Source: Sciurus carolinensis
Taxonomy: Eukaryota; Chordata; Mammalia; Rodentia; Sciuridae
Direction: 5' to 3'
DNA: 64,000 bases
Assembly: GCF_902686445.1 (NCBI RefSeq)
Contig: NC_062224.1
Coordinates: forward strand, 46,313,156 to 46,377,155
Part shown: one piece after another, positions 10,591-22,159 of the stretch
Position numbering within the stretch: position 1 is the stretch's first letter
How the letters are laid out: the number at the start of each line of letters is the position of its first letter
Made by a program: the position numbers and the translations under genes
Notes under the pieces: generated by a model
Seen by the model: only the letters and a program-made list of their open reading frames with translations
The model's database searches: none
Told to the model about the DNA's origin: nothing

Positions 10591-12329
10591 CCAGGGACTG
10601 TTATTATTCCCTGCAGGAGAGTGATAAATGGGCAGAGCTCTCCTTCCTAAACCAGTTTGGAACTGTAGTCAGAAAATAGAAAGCTTACATTATTTAAGCC
10701 CAGCCACTTGGGTATGCAGTCTTGTGTCACGTTAATCTGCAGCATTAAGGGGTCAAACAGAGACCTATTTTGAGCTAACCGAAGGAGTTCTTTCCTACAT
10801 TTTAGTTTAAATACAGCTTCTTCCAAAAGTGTACTTGTGAGCAGTACGAATTAAGCTAATCTCAGTCAGTGAATTAAATGCAATTCCTGAAATCCAAGGG
10901 GACAGAAGCCAGATCAGAAGGCCGCTGGGTGAGCAGGAAACTGTACACCTTCTGTTATTTTCTTTTTGTCCCCAGACTTTCTTATATATTCTCAGTGTGT
11001 CACTTCAGGGGACAGTAGGCTGCACCTCCCTAGCCCAAAGGGCAGCTCCAGAAGGCAAACATGCCACGCAGTCTGAATTTCCCCGTGAGTGTTACTGCAG
11101 TTTTCCCACTCACGTTCCTGCTACTCTGCCCCCACCTATCGAGAGTGGGGAACCCGGCACGGGCTGCAGCACCTGGGTCTCCCAGCTTCAGCCTCCGTCA
11201 GAGAACAAACATCTGGGAGACGAAGGACTTGAGGTCCTCATTTGTATGTTTCTGAAATAAATGGTCAAACAAATACAAAACGATTAAAATGAAAATGTGC
11301 ATTCCAGTACCACCCCCCCCAGCTCCCCTCAAGTGCGCACACTGAGGAGCGGCAGTGCACAAACAGGGCCTGGCCTTGTCGGAGAGGAACATCCACGCGC
11401 TGCTCTTCCCAGCAACCTTCCCTCCTGGCTTTCTCCTGCTAAGCAGCGGGCTCGCTCTGCCTCTCCTTGGTCTCCTGGGAGCTCTGCACATCCTCTTCTG
11501 GGGTGTCCTCCTGGCTATCCCCCACATTCTGCTGAACCCACATTTTAGATGTCTCCCTAGGAGCCACCCTGGAGACACAAGGGAATGACGTCTGCGTGCG
11601 TGGGACTGTGGGTAAGATTCCTCAGCACCTGGCCATTGGGGTGGCCCTCCAGCTCAGCCTCTGAACCAACTTACAGGGCTGGCCCAAAGTCTTAATCAGG
11701 AACTTTCCAGAACTGTATCTGGCCATCTGGGGGAACCAGCCCATAAAAGTCAGTACTTTCTCTGGTTAGGGACTGAATAAAATGCTCGATTAGGGCTTGA
11801 TCAGTCAGTTGCTCCCAGAAGTCAGAGTCCATGGAAATTCCTAGTGTTTCTTGAACTGTTCCATGACAAGTAGGCTCTGCGTGACACCAGGGAAAACTGG
11901 GAAGCCCTATTGACTGTACTTGCCTTCTGGGGAGTTACAACCACAGTATCTTATAACAGATTGTGAGAAATCCCTCAGGAGACAACTTGTCTAACACAGT
12001 ATTTCCATCACATACTGTCTGATCACAGAATTCTTTTCTTCCAGATACTGAATTTATATTCAGGTCCTTCCAGCCCAATGCCCCAATATCTTGCTTCCTC
12101 TGGTCTAAGGGTGAGTGCTCGCTCAACATATGGGACAAACACACTGATTTTTCTAGGAAGGTAACAATTTCACGATTAAGATCTTAGAAGCCTTCCTTTC
12201 CCTTCCCTCCTTCCCTCCCATAAGAAATTCAAACACGGAGGAAAATACAGTTCTGTCCTCAAAGGGAAGTAAAGAGTTGGAGCTGATGAATTCCAGAAGC
12301 AAGTATCCTTTTCTCCCATAAGCATGAGG
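10591..12329. other. Unique sequence, no gene seen
   Basis: Both strands carry short overlapping frames in the GC-richer 11,000-11,580 patch (up to 126 codons, minus), with no recognisable domain. Several CpGs lie near 11,330-11,600 but not densely enough to call an island. Confidence 0.4.

Positions 12330-12375
<46 letters not shown>
12330..12375 (+). repeat. (GA)n microsatellite
   Basis: About 23 uninterrupted GA units, purine strand on plus, preceded by GAGGGAGG. It has the same strand bias as the tracts at 9099 and 17191. Confidence 0.97.
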
Positions 12376-12377
<2 letters not shown>

Positions 12378-12742
12378 ATAGAGGCTATGTAAATATAATT
12401 ATTTCTAAGTAGAGTACCTTCAACACTTTCCATTAGGTAGCAGGGAGGTCAACGTGAGGCCAGCTGTCCAAATATGGCTGTTGATTCCCCTGAGTCAGCA
12501 AAGTATATAAAAACATACCTCTTTGGGGACAGAAATTTTTTGCCACACATGCAAGTAAGTATCTCCAAATGTATGGGGCATTTTATTTAGGGATGTGGTT
12601 TTCAAACTTTTTTTCAAGGCAGGAAATAACCCTTTTTTTCCAGGGGAAATTTTACAGGAAACCCCTTTGCATAGCCTCTAGTCCTGCCTCTGAGGCATCT
12701 TCAAGAAACCCCAGGAATCTAGCCTGGAAATCTGTGGTCTAG
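12376..12742. other. Unique sequence, no gene seen
   Basis: No repeat or gene recognised. GCAAGTAAGT near 12550 is donor-like, but I see no paired acceptor with an open frame. Confidence 0.4.
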
Positions 12743-12902
12743 GGCCTTGATCCTCAAAGTGTGGACCACAGACCAGACACTTATGCATCATCCTGGAGCT
12801 TGTTGGAAATGCTGAATCTCAGCCTGGCCAGACCTACTGAACCTGAATCTGCATCTCCACACTATCTCTAGGGGATTTGTGTGCACACTAAAATTTAAGA
12901 GG
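12743..12902 (+). mobile_element. MER5A-like hAT-Charlie DNA element
   Basis: TCCTCAAAGTGTGGACCACA, then GGAGCTTGTTGGAAATGC, GACCTACTGAACCTGAATCT and an ending CACACTAAAATTTAAGA match the layout of the MER5A non-autonomous hAT element. It is diverged and has no transposase. Confidence 0.8.
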
Positions 12903-13147
12903 CAGGCCTAGGGATTTTAGTCCTGAATATTTCATCTTCTTTTGGCTTATCCTAAATACCTGAATGCTGCTTCTTAAAAATTAGTCTGGAAATGTGAACC
13001 TCCCAACCCAACTACAGCTGTCAGTAGGGTAATCCAGGATGGTGATGTGATGGGCTTGATGCTTTGTATCTGTAAAACTGAATCCTTAACTCTCCCCTCA
13101 CAGACCCAGAGTAGGAGTAGTCAGGGCTGAGACAGCAGGAGGAAGCA

Positions 13148-13335
13148 GGAGAGCCCAGTGGTTAAAGCAGAGGGGGTGAAACAGAACCTCTGGGTTTGAG
13201 CCCCTGTAGTCTCCTCAGGGTGACCTTGCACAGGTTGAGCTCTTTCTGCCCATTTGTCCCCAGGTGTCTGCAGCAGTAGGGGGTGATAATGGTGATGCTG
13301 GTAATAGAGGCACCATTAAATGAGTGAACAGGCAG
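13148..13335 (+). repeat. MIR SINE
   Basis: AGAGCCCAGTGGTTAAAGCA, then GGGTTTGAGCCCC, GTGACCTTGCACAGG and the tail region GATAATGGTGATGCT follow the MIR consensus from its 5' promoter-like part onwards. Confidence 0.85.
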
Positions 13336-13589
13336 AAGCACGGAGAATCCCCTCAGTCCTTGATAAGGGCTTGCATTCCTATATCAGTAGGAGCTAGGTC
13401 CACCCAGGGGGCCTCACTTTAAGGAATGAATGAAAGAAAGTCCCGGTCTATCAAGCAGACAAAATAGAAGGAACTTAAGACTCCCTATGGGCTTCTTTTA
13501 AATTGTCCTATCACTAACCGTAAGAGTGAAAGAACGAATATACCTAAAACTTTCTGATTTTCATGTAACTTTTGTTAGACTGAGTCAAA

Positions 13590-13680
13590 AAAATGTTTGG
13601 GCTTCTCAACTTATTATCTCCACGATCTTGGGCAAGTCCCTTATAGCACTTATCTCATTTTCCTCATGCAATGACCAGTT
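13590..13680 (+). repeat. MIR fragment
   Basis: ATCTTGGGCAAGTCCCTTAT followed by CTCATTTTCCTCATGCAATG matches the MIR core. The ends are lost. Confidence 0.6.
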
Positions 13681-15389
13681 AGTGATCTCACCCCATCCAG
13701 CTCCCAGGGATCCTGGGGGTTTGGGAGAGAGGGGACATCAGAAGCCTGCCCTGCACCACATCAGAGAGAGATGGAAAAGCTGCCCAGCCCCTAATCTCTG
13801 GGCTTCTGATTCATCGTCCACAGAACTGAAGAGTGAGAACACGGGTCCTCCTGCCTGTGAGGGTCTGGGTTGTGGCAAAGAAGAAAGAGCTCACAGGAGG
13901 AAGTGTTCTGCAGGGCACAGCAAAGAGGGGGACCTTTATTCTGTCAGAGCTTCGCCCATGGACACTTTCCCTTTGCCAGGTGAGGGCACCTGTGCCCCCA
14001 GCCCTTTCCTTAGCTGAGGTGAAAATAAGCCTCCTCCCCCTGACTAGAGCCATGGCTGAGGAAGCCACCAAGAGCCGTGCCTGGGAAAGCTACCAGACCA
14101 AGCCATGGAGGGGTCCCCTGAGTGGCAGTTCTTATTACCTTTGAGCTGTGAGTCCTGTAGGGCCTGGGTACATGTGCAGGGTCACCCCATTTGGCCCCAG
14201 GGATCACATGTACCTACTCCAAGGGCAACTCCTTTGGCCAGGTAGTGCTAGCAGCCAGGAAACTTTGATCCACGGTGCTCTGAGTCTCTGCAGCCCCTCT
14301 GGTTTCTTGGCACCATGAACTGCTTGATCTCAGTCCAGTGATTTGCTCTTATAAACAACAGAGAAAAAAATTAAAAGATTATGAAAAAAAGATACAGGGA
14401 ATTAGGTCACCCTAGACATCCTAAAACATCAGCAAAGCTCTTGTTTAGCATGATTAATTCAGCAACTTCTGGCCACAGCCAGACCTTGAGTGTGGAGGTA
14501 AAGCAGAGTCAAGACTAAATGGGGCAGGCGGAAGAAGGTCATGGGCAGCTGGGGAAGTGCTGCTGTGGTCTTTGTTCTGGTGCTCGAACAAGCAGCAGGG
14601 CTCGCTGGAGTGGGGAGTGCGTTGGATGCTATTTTGAATCTGGAAGGTTTTGATCCTGATGTATTAACTGAAGCAGGCTGAACCCCCTTACACCCTTCAG
14701 CATCATGGAGCTCTGTGACTTGCAGAACACTCAGCAGAGACGTTTGAATGGGAAGGCAGCCCTCCCCCATCTCTGTGAACTTCGTCACTGGACTTCCGTT
14801 TCCTTGATCTTGATGCCAACATGCTATTTACGGAGGACAGAGCAATTCCCCAGCTTTGCCCTGCAGAAACAAGGCTACAGATGGAAGCTAGCCTTTCACT
14901 CTGCTGCAGTCTCTAAGCCACTTAGAAGACCATTTTTCCTGTCAGTGCATCTTTCTGTAGGCAACTGTGAACTGCAGGGAACAGCACATTTACACCTGAG
15001 AGCAACGAACTCATTTTAATTGAGTTAATAAGGGTTGGAGCAGGAGTAAGGACAAGAGGCTCATTCTGTACTGAACTGTTTCTTTGCTCAAGATCCTGTG
15101 TGGACAAGAGCCCAGGAGGGCAGGAAATGAAAAATCTGAGAGATGACAGGGCTGCCTGGTGGCTGCTGAGGGTCTGGGATTGCGGGGTGGTTCTTGCAGG
15201 GGTGGCTGGATTTATCCAAAAGGGAAAATGTGTGGTAATGTTGTGAAGTGAGCACTGGACTTGAGATTAGCTTCAAGGTAAGTTATTAAGTTCTCATATT
15301 CGTAACCAATGGGTCTAATGATGTTTATTGACTAATATGATGAAATGAAATAAAAAGAGGGATGGAATGTGTTTTAGTTCCATAAAATA
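13681..15389. other. Unique sequence, no gene seen
   Basis: No repeat recognised. Short overlapping frames occur on both strands at 13,800-14,200 and 14,450-15,020, without recognisable motifs. AAG/GTAAGT at 15277 is donor-like, and CTTTGCTCAAG ends an acceptor-like tract near 15091, but the segment between is interrupted in most frames. Confidence 0.35.
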
Positions 15390-15893
15390 CACTCATGCAC
15401 CATACAACAATGTTTCTGTCAACAATGGGCCACCTATATGACGGTGGTCCCAGGACAAGAGACAGGGAGCTGAAAAGTTCCTATCACCTGGTGACACAGC
15501 TGTCACAATAGCACAAGGCGATCATTCCTTCTGTGTAAACAGATCTACCTCACTGTCAGTCATTTAAAAGTAGAGCATATGCAAACATATTTGATGATGA
15601 TAAAAATGACTACATGACTTTTCTATGCATTTTTATACTATACCTTTTATCATTATTTTAGAGTGTACCCCTTATATTTAGAAAAAAAATTTTTTTTACT
15701 CTATCCACCATGTGTCAGCGGCAGCCTCATATAGCTCGTGTTTACCTAATCTCTTCCTTGCATCCAGAGGTCATGTGGAGGATGGACACACAGCACCCAG
15801 GTTTGTGTAAGTACATCCTAGAATGTTTGCATGATGAAATCGACTAACCACATATTTCTCCAGACATCTGCTTTGTGAAGTGATACATGACTG
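15390..15893 (-). mobile_element. Tigger-family (MER2-like) DNA transposon
   Basis: The left end reads CACTCATGCACCATACAAC and the right end, reverse-complemented, CAGTCATGTATCACTTC: the degenerate terminal inverted repeats of Tigger/MER2 (mariner-like) elements. Near the left end ATATGACGGTGGTCCCA also fits, and a TA flanks it at 15388-15389. Its orientation is reversed relative to the family. There is no transposase; AT-rich internal remnants include a run of A then T near 15681-15697. Confidence 0.85.
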
Positions 15894-15967
15894 TGCTACA
15901 TACACATGACACTCTTTTTCCTCATCTTCCATGGATCCCGCACTCACCAGATGGGTACGGGGCTGCA

Positions 15968-16140
15968 TGGACAGATATTGTTCCTTTTCATGTTTGCAAT
16001 AACACTGAAAGGAAGATAGCGACTGCTACCCCCATTTTGCAGATGAGCAAAACAAGTAGGTAAATGAGCTGTCCTGCCATTACATGGCTGGTCTGTGATG
16101 AAGCTGACCTTTGAATGTGGGGCTGCCTGACTGCTGCTTC
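15968..16140 (-). repeat. MIR SINE, minus strand
   Basis: CCCATTTTGCAGATGAGCAA, then GTAAATGAGCTG and ACATGGCTGGTCTGTGATGA are the reverse complement of the MIR core. Confidence 0.85.
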
Positions 16141-16862
16141 ACCTTGGGAAGGTTGTGTTCATACTGTGCTTTTCTAGTGACCGCAGAGGGGCCATGTGTC
16201 ATGGAATCAGTCTATGAAGTAGCCACCTGCCCTGCCTCTGCCCCCACTTCTAGTGCCCACCATTAGGGCATGGTGAGAAGTTCTGTGTCACTCCCGTGCC
16301 AGCCCCCAGCCAGGGCCATGACAAGCTTGACTCACAGAAGCCTGTTCTCTTCCAGAACCATTTTTAGACTTGGTTAGACTGCACATGGAACTGGAAGTCT
16401 CCGGTCCTTCCCTGATTCCCCCTGGTGCGCACTGACTCATTTCCAGAAAAGAGGCTGCAAACCATCTCATATCCATGCTGGGTGAAATGACAACTCTGGT
16501 CACGGTGATGTTTCTTTAGTCATTCCCAAAATGCCAACTGAAATCTACTTCTTTCAAAGGTACTCAGCATCAAGAGATTCTTGTCCCCATTTTCCGGGAA
16601 AGGACATCAGGAAACCACCTAAACCAGTCTCCTCTCCTATAAGCAAAACCTCCCTTTCCCTTCTGTCTGTGGAGCTTACAGACACAAGTTCTCAGAGCAG
16701 GCTCTGTAAGTAAGGTGAGGGCCACTTCCTGTATCCAGGGTTCCCCTCCTTGCCCTCTTCACCAGCAGGTCAGACCTCCATCCTCACCAGCAGCATGACC
16801 TAGTGAAATTATCTTACCTGGTGAAGCCTTCATGACCTCATCTGTGACTTGAGGATACTCAC
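16141..16862. other. Unique sequence next to a minus-strand exon-like segment
   Basis: No repeat or known gene. On the minus strand an alternative strong donor, CCAG/GTAAGA, lies at 16818/16817, in frame with the exon-like segment at 16863-17066. Confidence 0.4.
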
Positions 16863-17066
16863 CTGAGGCAGAAAAGTTTGTTGGACCAGGAAACTGCAGG
16901 TAGCGTTCCATACCCCAGGATGAAGATGGATCTTCTGGAATTGTCCATGTAATATTGCTGACTCTTCTGCATTTATGGAACCCCCTCCTGCACCCACAAT
17001 TTCTGGAAAGTATGGAAATCCTGGACACCTGATCCTGAAATCTGCCAGTCCTTCCTCTTCCAGAGT
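16863..17066 (-). other. Minus-strand exon-like segment, open in two frames
   Basis: Read on the minus strand, TTGTTCTTTGCTGTCATAG ends just before 17066 (good 3' splice site) and CCTCAG/GTGAGT follows 16863 (near-perfect 5' splice site), giving 204 nt, divisible by three. A frame that has a stop codon exactly at the acceptor is open throughout the segment. The frame of an upstream ATG at 17112 is also open, past a second donor, to 16759. I recognise no family in either peptide. Candidate exon of an unknown or lineage-specific transcript; it could also be an old pseudo-exon. Confidence 0.3.
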
Positions 17067-17186
17067 CTATGACAGCAAAGAACAAAGTTGCCAGCTGGAC
17101 CCCAAACTCCATGGATATACGTGAATGAAGGGTGACTTCACATTTATTGAGGAACTTCTTTGTGGGGGGATATCATGCAGAGAGGC

Positions 17187-17190
<4 letters not shown>

Positions 17191-17249
<59 letters not shown>
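17191..17249 (+). repeat. (GA)n microsatellite
   Basis: About 29 GA units on the plus strand, preceded by GAGAGGCAGAGAGAAAG. The Ser/Leu-rich minus-strand frames across it are artefacts of the repeat. Confidence 0.97.
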
Positions 17250-17250
<1 letters not shown>

Positions 17251-18819
17251 GATTTTCCCACCAGTAAGTGAATGAACTGGAAATCAAATCCAGACAGACT
17301 CCAAATCCCATGCCTTTAATCACTATAGCTCCTCTGGGATGTGCAATCTGTTCATTTAATGAATGCAAGTCATATTGGGGGACCTAGTCACACTGGGGGG
17401 TGGGTAGCAGTCTGTGCGTCTCAAACCAACGGAAGCAGGACAGGTCTACTTTTCCCTTCTCTTCCTCCCAGTTTCATTAGAGTACAACTATAGAATTAAA
17501 ACACAGTGAACAACAAGAGTTCAGTTTTGACCTGTGTGGCACCCAAGGGCCCTCTCCTGGTGCACTGAGTGGTAGACTTGGTCCTGCCTGGCCTTGTCTT
17601 TAAGGAGTCTGCTGTCCTCAGAGGGACTGAGGAGGACCAGGGACTGACCAGGACTCTTGGAACAGACTTGGAGAACATTCCAGAAGCAAACATATATTTG
17701 CTGGCTTCAATTGTCAAAGTGAAGCCTTAAAGGAAGAGGTAAGAAGAGAAGAAAGCAGAAACCAAAAGAAGAAAGGCATAAAGTGAATTCAATTAAACTA
17801 GAGTTTCAGTTTTGGTCAATTGTAAGATAATTCCTGTCTCCTAGGATATTTAATTAAAGGCAAATCCCCCAGGCCACCTGTTGTTTTAAGCAGGGTCCCT
17901 CCATCCGCTGTTAAGCAGAGACACTGGAACACTTTGCAATAGGGAACATCAGGCAATCCCCAAAGCTTGGCTTCTCTTGGGGTAAATGAGGGATGAAATG
18001 AATGACAGACATCTCGTCTTAGAACATCTTACATTTTTCAATCCCAGACCCAAAACGTATTAGGTTTTCATCCTTAATTTGAATGCAAACTGGCTTAGAT
18101 TTCCCACATGTGTGTTTTATTTTCTTTGGGGGGTGAAAAAAGAACAAAGAAAAGAGACCTATCCCTCATTGTTTGTGTCTGCACAGTGTTACTGTCTGCT
18201 AGTTTTCTTTGATTAAATCATTAGTTCTTCTCACTTTGCTTCTCCACACAAGGGAGGAACATGGATCTGTTTTGTGTGCTTATATATGTATCCTAACAAC
18301 AAAGATTTACATTTCTCATCTGTTTTTCATTTCATCATCCTGAGAATTCCCCAAACCAGGACGTCCATGTGTGGCCCAGGGACTGAAGTTCCCAGCTAGA
18401 AGGTGGCCATCCTGATGGACACCCTGGGAACCAATGGACCAGGACAAGTGTTTGTATTTCTTCACTCCATATTGCCAATATCATCCTACTGTCAGTAAGT
18501 AGCTACCCCTATGCAATCACTAGTATGAATTCAGATTTTAATGGCATGGATCATGCACCCAATTCAACAGACCCTTCCACCAGGTGGTTTTGCAAAGCAG
18601 AATTTAGTTCTCACAACAAGTTTTGAGGGTCAGAGAAATGAGGTCTCCTACTGTGGCCTCTCAGAAGGAAGCCACCCCAGGCCTTGTGCCTTGGCTCCAC
18701 CACCTTCCTGTGCCAGAGCCTCTGCTGAACTTCACCCCTTCTAATCATTACTCGCTCCACCACATACTATCTTCATAATTTTTGCTATAGCCACTTCCAC
18801 CTATATTCTGGTCCCATCT
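17250..18819. other. Unique sequence, no gene seen
   Basis: AT-leaning unique sequence. A minus-strand frame at 17496-17717 (73 codons) has no recognisable motif. CCACCAGGTGG near 18580 is an E-box/CTCF-like half match only. Confidence 0.4.
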
Positions 18820-19010
18820 CTTTTTTAGGGGACAAGTTTCCAGGGATGGAACTTAGGGGCACTCAACCACTGAGCCATACCCCCAGTCCTATTTTGTATT
18901 TTACTTAGAGACAGGGTCTCACTGAGTTGTTTAGCAACTTGCTTTTGCTGAGGCTGGCTTTGAACTTGCAATCCTCCTGTCTCAGCCTCTGAAGCCTCTG
19001 GGATCACACC
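18820..19010 (-). repeat. B1-dID dimeric SINE, minus strand
   Basis: The reverse complement shows a 7SL-derived B1 left half (on plus: GAGACAGGGTCTCACTGAGT, GGCTTTGAACTTGCAATC, CTCAGCCTC) joined to an ID-like right half (on plus: CTCAACCACTGAGCCATACC). This fused B1-plus-ID structure is typical of squirrel-related rodents and is one of the main clues to the host. Confidence 0.85.
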
Positions 19011-19078
19011 ATCGTTTTATCTTTAAATGGACTCATGTTTAGTGAGGAAAATTTTTTCTAAAGAAATTTCCTATTACT

Positions 19079-19500
19079 ACACTAAATGGGAGAAGTAGTT
19101 TTTTTCAGAACACAAAAAATACAAGATGGATAAGTTCTGGATTCTCACTGTACAATGCAGTGCCCATGGTTAAAACTGTATTGTACACTTACATTTGTTC
19201 AGAGAATAGATCTCCTGTTAAATGTTGTTACCATAAAAACAGGCAAACAACAACTGCAAGACAAACCCCAAATTCAGCTAAGTCTAGAGATCAAATGAAT
19301 GGCATGCGAACAAATTAAGAATATCCTATTGTTTATTGGAATTTTGCTAAGAGAGAAAATTTTAGGTGTTCTTTACCACACATACACAAAAGTTGGTGCA
19401 TGAGATGATTGATATGTTCATTGATTTGGCTGTAAAAATAATTTTACTAAATATACATATAGCAAAACATCATGTTGTTCACCTTAAATATGCACAATGA
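19079..19500 (+). mobile_element. L1 3' UTR fragment (L1M-type)
   Basis: TGAGATGATTGATATGTTC followed by GCAAAACATCATGTTGTTC and ACCTTAAATATGCACAA is the characteristic end of mid-age mammalian L1 3' UTRs. It lacks ORF2. A second, different L1 end follows immediately. Confidence 0.75.
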
Positions 19501-19504
19501 AAGT

Positions 19505-19684
19505 TTAAAGAAATCAGGAGGGGCATGAGGGAACTTTGGGAAGTGATGGGTGTTCGTTACCTTGATTGTGAAGATGGGTTTAAGGTTGTTTAAGTCCAAA
19601 CTCATTAAGTGGTATACATTAAATATGTGCAGTTTTTTTGTATATACATTAGACCCAATAAAACGTTTAAAAAGTGCAGTTGGT
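19505..19684 (+). mobile_element. Second L1 3' end
   Basis: GGAACTTTGGGAAGTGATGG, CCTTGATTGTGAAGATGG, AAATATGTGCAGTTTTTTTG and CAATAAAACGTTTAAAAAG match another L1M 3' end. It lies in the same orientation as the preceding copy and abuts an ID SINE. Confidence 0.75.
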
Positions 19685-19765
19685 GGGCTTGGGTGTAGCT
19701 CAGCAGTACAGCACTTGCCTCGCATGCATGAGGCCCTGGGTTTGGTCCCCAGCACTCCCACCCCA
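19685..19765 (+). repeat. ID-type SINE
   Basis: GGCTTGGGTGTAGCTCAGCA, CTTGCCTCGCATGCATGAGG and GGTTTGGTCCCCAGCACT: box A and box B regions are both well kept. The tail is short (CCCACCCCA). It lies directly downstream of an L1 3' end. Confidence 0.9.
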
Positions 19766-22140
19766 AGTGTAGGGCTGCCTCTAGAAGACTCAGGCATGAG
19801 GCCTGCTCTGTTGGTCACAGAGACAGTTAGCCAGTGAGAAAGGCATACCGGGGACACTCTAGCCTGAGCAGAGGACTTCTGATGTCACCAGGGGACTGGA
19901 AGAAAACTGGGAAGAGAGTTATTTCTCAGCAGGGTCTCAGGGTTCCTCCAGGTTAGCTCTCCACTAAAGTTGGAGACACTGTTCCACCCCCAGCATCCTG
20001 GCCTTCCGCTCCTCCTCAGATCACTGCAGTGTGACTTTGGCCCTTCAGGCATCAGACACTTCATGGCCATTCAGTTTCAAGCCTTCTTCATGATCTCATT
20101 ATACTCCAACTTCTTGCAGTGTTCAACTCTCCTCCCTTCCTGAAACCCCTTTCCCTTGGCTGCAGCACGCTCACCCTCCTTTCCAGATTGTTCCTCCTGT
20201 TTACCCCACATGAGCAATTCCCTCTGTCCAGTTGGTGGAGCCAATTGCTCAGAGTCGATCAGCCTTCTTTTATCTCAAGGACCATGAGACTCATGACCTC
20301 TCTGCCCTTGGATCATTACCTGTAGGGCTGTGTTCTGGGACCACAAACTGGGCCAGAAGGGCGACTTGTCTGTGATCCCCAGAGTCTCAGCAAATTGATT
20401 CTGCACTTGACCAGTGTGGTTTGTGTTGGCCATAGAGCCTGTCAATATTCAGGCCCTGACTCATGGCTTCCACCCAAAGGGTGGTCACTCCTGACAGGGC
20501 TGCCATTGACCACCAGACTGCCTGTCCAGAGCATCGAAAGCAGAAACCCCATGCTGTTGGCTTCCCTGTGCCAGACTCATGTTCAGCCAGGGCACAGGAG
20601 CTTCCTGTCCATCTTCAGGGCCTCCTTCCCAAGTGAGGGTTCATACTTTTAGAGTGTGGCTGGACCTGAACCTTCTGGCAGCTCCAGGCCCCTATGGAGT
20701 TCTTCCCTGGGCAGACTAAGGGGTCATCTCCTTTCCTGCTCTCTCCCAGGGTTCATCTGCTGCAGGGAAATACACCCGCTTAGGCTGAGCTTGGGGACTA
20801 GCTTTCTGTCCCCTGCATGCCCAGCATCTGTCCCACCCACTAACAGAGGCACTGTCTGCCCCTGAGGGGACTTGGCATTGTCTATCCCCTGAGAGGTCCC
20901 TGTGCAAGGAGGGCCACTTGGCCAATACCTCCTTCCAGGACTTCAGCAGGCTTCATATTGGGTCATGGACAATGGAAGTGGTGCCTCTTCAGATCTGCTC
21001 GCTGATGTTTTTTTCTCAGAGGGCTGGGAAGGACCAAACCCAGGTCTGGGCCTTTAATGATATGAGATGCACAGAAGTAAAACTTGCAGAGGTCAGCTCT
21101 GGGGACTGTAAAACCTCAGATGGATGCTTCCATGGTGCTTTACAATGACGGCTCCTTCTCTCACACACCCCTTGCAGATGCTCTGTGAGCCTGTTTTGAG
21201 AACAAGATGAGTCACCCCAGCTGAAAGTCAAGACTTAACCAGGGGCATCTGATCCCAAAGCCCCAGCTCTCTCACCATACAGGTACAAATTAGCTAATGT
21301 GTATTTCATGTTTTGACACCATTGAAATGTTAATACTGTGCCACTAGACTAAGATACTAGTAATTGTATTAACTCCCATTTTCTTTTGCCTAACTGTCCT
21401 TTTGCTAGGTTGTCCTTGACCATGGACAAGTAAGGGAAGAAAGGGAACAAGATCAGGGCAGAAATCACAATTTTCTTTTAGGTCTGCAATTGAGACATTG
21501 GAGAGAGAGAAAAAAAATTCTTTCTATCAGACGGGTCACTTGCGTATTGAGAGTGCGGGGGGGAGATCTGGTGTCAGAAAGTTTATGTGCAGTTATAGCG
21601 TGCTGTAGAATGCTCACCTCAGTCTGTGTCTGTTGTCACAGTCACTCTTTGCTTGGTGCAGTCCCTCCCGCCCTTAGTAAGCTACTCTGATCTTCCAGGT
21701 CTGCAGTCCATGACTTGCAGCCTGGGGGCTTAGTTAGCTGCAGGCAAGATGCTGGGCTGACACAGTGCAGCCTCCAGGACCCTTGGAATGGTTTGTGTCC
21801 ACCTGGGACATGGAGATGGCAAGAAAACAACAGCATTCAGCTGGCCTGATTTATAGTCGTAAGACTTTAATAAAGCAGTTCTTTGACACAAAACATAGTA
21901 ATGGTTACTTGGATCCATTTCAATATATCATGTCACCCTTTGCTTTTGGAGATGTTACAAAGCTATAATGGACAAGGTCCAGAGCCTGGTTTTACAAGTT
22001 TGTTGCTTAGAAGTGCAACTGTGTGTTGGCTCAGCTGATACCCAAATCTTTGGAGGAGTGCAGGGGGAAAAAAAGATTAAAGTAACTATAAAACCACAAA
22101 CTATGTACAAAATGTATTATGAACTTTAATTTGAAAGCTG
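19766..22140. other. Unique sequence, no gene seen
   Basis: About 2.4 kb without a clear repeat. The stretch near 20,090-20,330 faintly resembles L2. Short frames on both strands at 20,395-21,230 have no recognisable domain. Confidence 0.4.
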
Positions 22141-22159
22141 TTTTTTTTTTTTTTTTTTT
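22141..22159 (+). repeat. (T)n run
   Basis: Nineteen T followed by CTTTCC. It may be the tail of a degraded minus-strand retrocopy, but no body is recognisable beside it. Confidence 0.8.

Noticed and set aside
17067..17368. Ser/Leu-rich minus frames near 17,190
   Set aside because: Translation of the (GA)n microsatellite on the opposite strand.
19685..19765. tRNA-like box A and box B sequence
   Set aside because: These belong to an ID SINE; no full cloverleaf or anticodon stem is expected. The other ID copies were rejected as tRNA genes for the same reason.
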